A stretch of 8,572 bases of DNA from an uncultured Oscillospiraceae bacterium. GTDB taxonomy: Bacteria > Bacillota > Clostridia > Oscillospirales > Ruminococcaceae. A model generated the notes under the pieces. The model saw only the letters and a program-made list of their open reading frames with translations, made no database searches and was not told the DNA's origin. Position 1 is the stretch's first letter, and every line of letters starts with the position of its first letter. Location of the stretch: the NCBI GenBank assembly GCA_934454435.1, contig CAKSGA010000097.1:1-8572 (forward strand), in the 5' to 3' direction. Shown here piece after piece: positions 5,468 through 8,572 of this stretch. The translations under genes were made by a program, and so were the position numbers.

Positions 5468-6085
5468 ATGACGATTTTTTACAGATTTGACGGCCAGATG
5501 TATATTAATATAACAAACGGCTGCCCGTGCAACTGTGTATTCTGCCTGCGGAACAATTCCGACAGTGTAAAGGATAACGACAGTCTGTGGCTGGAGCATG
5601 AGCCCTCCTTTGAGGAGATCACCGCCGCTTTCGATAAGTTCGACAAGACCGGCTGCACCAACGCTATTTTCTGCGGATACGGCGAGCCTACAGTCCGTGC
5701 CGATATGCTTATAAAGACCGCTGAGTATATCCGTGCCAATTCAGATATGAAGATACGGCTCAACACCAACGGCCTGGTGCGGCTGATACACCCGGACTTT
5801 GATGTGGAGCGCTTCCGTGGACTTATCGACATCGCTTCCATCAGCCTGAACGCCCCGGACGCAAAGCGCTATAACGAGGTCACACGGCCGCATTTCGGCG
5901 AGCCTGCGTTCCAGGCTATGCTCGATTTCGCACGGGATATGAAGAACATGGGCGTACAGACCAAGTTCACGGTGGTGGACGTCATCACAAAGGACGAGAT
6001 AGCACGCTGCCAGCTGCTCGCAGACAGCATGGGTATCCCGCTCAGGGTGCGTGAATATATCACCGATAACGAAAGCTACACATGA
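5468..6085 (+). CDS. Radical SAM protein, TatD-associated type
   Basis: The 205-residue product has the radical SAM cluster motif C19-x3-C23-x2-C26, which binds a [4Fe-4S] cluster for cleaving S-adenosylmethionine. GYGEPT at 70-75 is the family's SAM-binding GGEP-like motif. The early segment (YINITNGCPCNCVFCLRN) and LWLEHEP at 40-46 match what I recall of the small radical SAM family often linked to the TatD DNase (TIGR04038). The length is normal for that family and shorter than most radical SAM enzymes: a partial barrel with no extra cluster domain. The reaction and substrate are unknown. It is the first gene after a perfect promoter, and its TGA overlaps the ruvC ATG by 4 bases (ATGA), which implies coupled translation with ruvC. 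No tatD gene is in the window. Radical SAM membership is certain; the subfamily is from memory. Confidence 0.88.
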   Translation: MTIFYRFDGQMYINITNGCPCNCVFCLRNNSDSVKDNDSLWLEHEPSFEEITAAFDKFDKTGCTNAIFCGYGEPTVRADMLIKTAEYIRANSDMKIRLNTNGLVRLIHPDFDVERFRGLIDIASISLNAPDAKRYNEVTRPHFGEPAFQAMLDFARDMKNMGVQTKFTVVDVITKDEIARCQLLADSMGIPLRVREYITDNESYT

Positions 6086-6633
6086 GGATAATCGGCATCG
6101 ACCCGGGTTATGCGATAGTCGGGTACGGCGTACTTGATTTCGACAAGGCGAGGTTTTCAGTGGTGAATTACGGTGCTATCACCACCTCCGCCGGGACGAG
6201 CTTCGATCAGCGCCTGCTGGAGATCTACAACGACATGTGCACGGTTCTGGATATGTTCAGACCGGACTGCATGTCCATTGAACGGCTGTATTTCACCAAC
6301 AACAAGACCACCGGCATCGACGTCGCCCAGGCAAGGGGAGTGACGCTACTCGCCGCTGTGCAGAGGAATATAGAGATCTTCGAGTATACTCCCATGCAGG
6401 TGAAGCAGGCAGTTGTAGGTTATGGCAAGGCGGAGAAGCACCAGGTACAGGAGATGGTGAAGAATATCCTGCACCTCAGCGAGATACCCAAGCCTGACGA
6501 CACCGCTGACGCAGTAGCCCTGGCGATATGCCACGGACATTCCAGCGGGTCGCAGCTCTCAAGACTCATTGCAAAGGCGAATGCGAACGATGGTGCAATG
6601 GGAAAGATACTACACAGATCATACGGAGAATGA
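6082..6633 (+). CDS. ruvC: Crossover junction endodeoxyribonuclease RuvC
   Basis: RuvC is the resolvase that cuts Holliday junctions symmetrically after RuvAB migration. The 183-residue protein has every expected signature: IGIDPG at the N-terminus with catalytic D7, S-I-E67-R, the FTNNKTTGIDVAQARG segment at 71-86, VKQAVVGYGKAEKHQV at 107-122, and the PDDTADA motif at 138-144 supplying D140 and D143. All four acidic metal ligands are present, so the enzyme should be active. The length fits the family (about 165-180). The start overlaps the radical SAM stop by 4 bases and has no strong ribosome binding site of its own, so it depends on translational coupling. ruvA starts 4 bases after its TGA. 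Confidence 0.97.
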   Translation: MRIIGIDPGYAIVGYGVLDFDKARFSVVNYGAITTSAGTSFDQRLLEIYNDMCTVLDMFRPDCMSIERLYFTNNKTTGIDVAQARGVTLLAAVQRNIEIFEYTPMQVKQAVVGYGKAEKHQVQEMVKNILHLSEIPKPDDTADAVALAICHGHSSGSQLSRLIAKANANDGAMGKILHRSYGE

Positions 6634-6637
6634 GAAT

Positions 6638-7234
6638 ATGATATACAGTCTGCACGGTGAACTTATCCACACGGAGCCAAACCTGGCGGTCGTGGAATGC
6701 GGCGGAGTCGGCTATGCATGCCGCACGACGATGAATACCATGAAAAAAATAGGCGGCAGCGGCGAGGTCAGGCTGTTCACGCAACTAAACGTCCGGGAGG
6801 ACGCCGTAGACCTGTTCGGCTTCGCTGATACTGCGGAGCTCCAGGCGTTCAGACAGCTCACGTCAGTTTCCGGCGTGGGACCCAAGGCGGCGCTTTCCAT
6901 TCTGTCTGACCTTACGCCGTCCAAGCTCGCCCTCTGCATCACCACCGGCGACAGCAAGACCCTGACCCGCTCCCCGGGTATCGGTGCAAAAATTGCGCAG
7001 CGTATCGTGATGGAGCTCAAGGACAAGGTCGCAAAGGAGCAGCATATTTCTGCGGCGGACTATACTGCGGAGCCGGTCGCTGCGGCGGTCGGAGGGAATG
7101 CGGCGGCAGAGGCTGTAACGGCGCTCTGCGTGCTCGGTTTCGCACTTCCGCAGGCGCAGGCGGCGCTTGCCGGGGCAAGTCCCGAGAGCACGGTGGAGGA
7201 GCTTATAAAGTACGCCCTGAAGCGTCTGGGCTGA
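6638..7234 (+). CDS. ruvA: Holliday junction branch migration protein RuvA
   Basis: RuvA binds four-way junctions and loads the RuvB motor. I chose the ATG at 6638, which gives 198 residues (family about 190-205) and the conserved start MIYSLHGEL; the frame is open further upstream, but that overlaps ruvC and lacks homology. Residues 1-62 form the OB-fold domain (VVECGGVGYACRT, VREDAVDLFGF). Two helix-hairpin-helix motifs follow: VSGVGPKAALSIL at 77-89 and SPGIGAKIAQRIVMELK at 112-128. After a flexible Ala-rich linker, domain III (about 152-198), which contacts RuvB, ends in EELIKYALKRLG. A GGAGAATGAG stretch before the ATG acts as a ribosome binding site, at the ruvC stop. The protein appears complete and functional. 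Confidence 0.97.
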   Translation: MIYSLHGELIHTEPNLAVVECGGVGYACRTTMNTMKKIGGSGEVRLFTQLNVREDAVDLFGFADTAELQAFRQLTSVSGVGPKAALSILSDLTPSKLALCITTGDSKTLTRSPGIGAKIAQRIVMELKDKVAKEQHISAADYTAEPVAAAVGGNAAAEAVTALCVLGFALPQAQAALAGASPESTVEELIKYALKRLG

Positions 7235-7252
7235 TAGTTAGAAATTCTGTTC

Positions 7253-7260
7253 GGGAGGTG
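7253..7260 (+). promoter_or_regulatory. Ribosome binding site of the TPR gene, start uncertain
   Basis: GGGAGGTG is a strong anti-16S match. The in-frame GTG at 7258-7260 is part of it, so it cannot easily serve as the start. The next in-frame candidates are CTG at 7267, 8 bases after GGGAGG, and ATG at 7300, which is too far and would cut into the first helix. Confidence 0.6.
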
Positions 7261-8202
7261 AGCGTTCTGAAAAATGCTGAAGCAACTGCCAGGATATTCA
7301 TGGTGCTTGCGATGTGCGAGTTTTTCCTGTTCCTGGGTTTCATGTATGCCGAGGGCAATGGGAATTTCCGGCTGATGTGCATTTCCGGACTGATACTCGG
7401 CGGCGGCACTGCTGTCGCCATCGCAGTGAGTACGCTGTTCTCTTTCATTAAAGAGAATGCGGCGATCCGCCGGGCAGCGGTAAGGGCTCTGGGCAAGCAG
7501 GGCATCAAGGTCATGGCAAAGGAAGAGAGCGCACGCACCGCCTACAAGGGCATCGTGAAGCTCATGCGGGGACATTATCCAGAGGCTGAGGAGCTTCTCC
7601 AGAAAGCGCTCAGCACCGCTGACGTCCGCCAGAACCAGCTTTTCTGCGTGGAGTGGCTCATAAAGCTGTACGAGGTCCAGGAGGACGAGGGGAAGATACT
7701 CTGGTGCTACCGCCGGGCGGCGGAGCTGGCTCCGGAGAACACCGAGGTGCAGTCCAGGCTCGGCCATGCGTATTTTGTGGACGGAAGGCTCGACAATGCG
7801 GAACACTGTTTTCAGCAGGTGCTGAAGTACGACCCGAATTAAGGCTATGCGTACTACAGCCTGGCTTCGATATACATGGTGAGGGGCGAGGACGAGCGGG
7901 CTCTTGAGACCCTGAAAAAGCTTGAGGGTATCCAGGCAAGCCACCCTCTGGTGAACGCCGAGCTCGCCACCTGGTACGCAATGCACGACGATGAGCAGAA
8001 AGCGGAGGAATACTACGACAAGGCGATCCTCTGCGGCTACAAGGAGCCCGAGGAGCTCTCAAAGCGCATGACGGCGCTGCGGCTTTTCAACCACAACGAC
8101 AATGCAACGGGACTTGACCTGCCGCACGAATATTACAGATGCATAGAAAAGAATAAAACTGAGGAAACGGTAAAGGAAGATACAGATGCTGGAAATGTCT
8201 GA
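7258..8202 (+). pseudogene. Membrane-anchored TPR protein, interrupted by an in-frame TAA
   Basis: One reading frame runs from 7258 to a TGA at 8200-8202 (314 codons) but holds a TAA at 7840-7842, codon 195. The first part (7258-7842) has two membrane helices at about 13-31 and 39-64, then TPR-like helix pairs from residue 93. The third repeat runs up to YDPN at the stop. The next codons read GYAYYSLASIYMVRG, a canonical start of the following TPR, so the protein was one piece. A remainder could restart at the ATG at 7876 (108 residues). A single base change from a Tyr codon (TAT or TAC) would give the TAA. TPR proteins are scaffolds for protein contacts; the partner is unknown. It sits between ruvA (23-base gap) and ruvB (17-base overlap). 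The start is unclear: the GTG at 7258 overlaps the ribosome binding site (7253-7260), and a CTG at 7267 is better spaced. Confidence 0.8.
8172..8179 (+). promoter_or_regulatory. Ribosome binding site of ruvB
   Basis: AAAGGAAG, inside the end of the TPR frame, lies 6 bases before the ATG at 8186 and 15 before the ATG at 8195. The spacing favours 8186. Confidence 0.65.
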
Positions 8203-8572
8203 GTTCAGGGCGGATACGGAACACAGTAACAGAATAGTCGAGCCGGAATATAATGAGGCAGATACTGATATCGAGTATTCCCTGCGCCCGAAGGTGCTCT
8301 CCGAGTACATCGGGCAGGAAAAGGTCAAGGAGAACATGAAGGTCTATATCGAGGCGGCGAAGAAGCGTGGCGAGTGCCTTGACCACGTTCTGCTGTATGG
8401 CCCTCCGGGACTCGGTAAGACCACGCTGTCCTGCATTATCGCAAATGAGATGGGGGTCAATATCCGTGTGACCTCCGGCCCGGCGATCGAGAAAGCCGGC
8501 GACCTTGCGGCGCTGCTGACAAATCTCCAGCCGAATGATGTGCTGTTCATCGATGAGATACACCGCCTTTCC
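8186..8572 (+). CDS. ruvB: Holliday junction branch migration ATPase RuvB, N-terminal part
   Basis: RuvB is the hexameric AAA+ motor that pumps DNA through the RuvA-bound junction. The window ends after 129 of about 340 residues. Visible are the N-terminal RuvB signature ([20 protein letters not shown], 32-51), [17 protein letters not shown] at 66-82 with the Walker A lysine K78, the [19 protein letters not shown] segment at 96-114, and Walker B VLFIDE at 119-124 followed by IHRLS. The start at 8186 is chosen on ribosome binding site spacing; the ATG at 8195 is the alternative. The first 30 residues are less conserved than the rest, as is normal. The start overlaps the TPR frame by 17 bases, so ruvB translation may be coupled to that frame; the premature TAA there could therefore affect ruvB output. 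Confidence 0.97.
   Translation, partial: MLEMSEFRADTEHSNRIVEPEYNEADTDIEYSLRPKVLSEYIGQEKVKENMKVYIEAAKKRGECLDHVLLYGPPGLGKTTLSCIIANEMGVNIRVTSGPAIEKAGDLAALLTNLQPNDVLFIDEIHRLS

Noticed and set aside
6569..6637. Upstream extension of the ruvA frame into ruvC
   Set aside because: The conserved RuvA N-terminus is MIYSLHGEL at 6638; the extension has no homology and would overlap ruvC by 65 bases.
7653..7907. Alternative + strand frame of 84 codons spanning the TAA in the TPR gene
   Set aside because: I considered a frameshift rather than a nonsense change, but the TPR motif resumes in the original frame right after the TAA and this frame gives only Gly/Arg-rich sequence.
7060..7986. Open frame of 308 codons on the - strand across ruvA and the TPR gene
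   Set aside because: It is a shadow of the + strand coding frames; the product is low-complexity with no recognisable domain and would overlap ruvA.
8195..8197. Second in-frame ATG as the ruvB start
   Set aside because: It is 15 bases from the ribosome binding site, too far; the ATG at 8186 is 6 bases away.

Overview
The window reads as chromosomal DNA of a low-to-mid GC Firmicute of the class Clostridia, most likely a Ruminococcus-like member of the Oscillospiraceae. The basis is strong AGGAGG-type ribosome binding sites, sigma-A promoters with TTGACA/TATAAT boxes at 17-bp spacing, and the gene families present. This placement is inference; no rRNA or other marker confirms it. There are no tRNA or rRNA genes, CRISPR arrays, insertion sequences or phage genes. 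Coding density is high and base composition is even throughout.

Left block (1-3905, + strand): the end of an ABC-2 type permease (GldF-like), a GldG-like auxiliary protein with a membrane anchor at each end, a DUF4340-type anchored extracytoplasmic protein, and a small soluble protein of unknown function. The first three form the Gld-type ABC transporter cassette also found in non-gliding Firmicutes; its ATPase gene should lie just left of the window. A convergent intergenic region (3906-4047) with three hairpins separates this block from a small unknown gene on the - strand (4048-4326).

Middle block (4327-5400): a 314-bp divergent regulatory region holds one good promoter facing each way and a notable unexplained dyad between them. 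The + strand promoter drives a single-gene unit for a 4Fe-4S ferredoxin-like, cysteine-rich protein, followed by a hairpin.

Right block (5405 to the end): a perfect-consensus promoter with overlapping palindromes at its start site drives a tight run of genes: a small radical SAM protein (TatD-associated type), ruvC (overlapping by 4 bp), ruvA (4 bp gap), a membrane-anchored TPR protein, and the start of ruvB. RuvA and RuvB migrate Holliday junctions and RuvC cuts them. The TPR gene between ruvA and ruvB carries an in-frame TAA with the same reading frame, and TPR sequence, continuing beyond it; it is either a fresh nonsense mutation, a sequencing error, or two fragments.

Nothing here is convincingly a new defence or mobile system. 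The points most worth a second look are the interrupted TPR gene inside the ruv operon, the coupling of a radical SAM enzyme to ruvC, the palindromic start-site element of that operon, the dyad in the divergent region, and the two small unknown genes.
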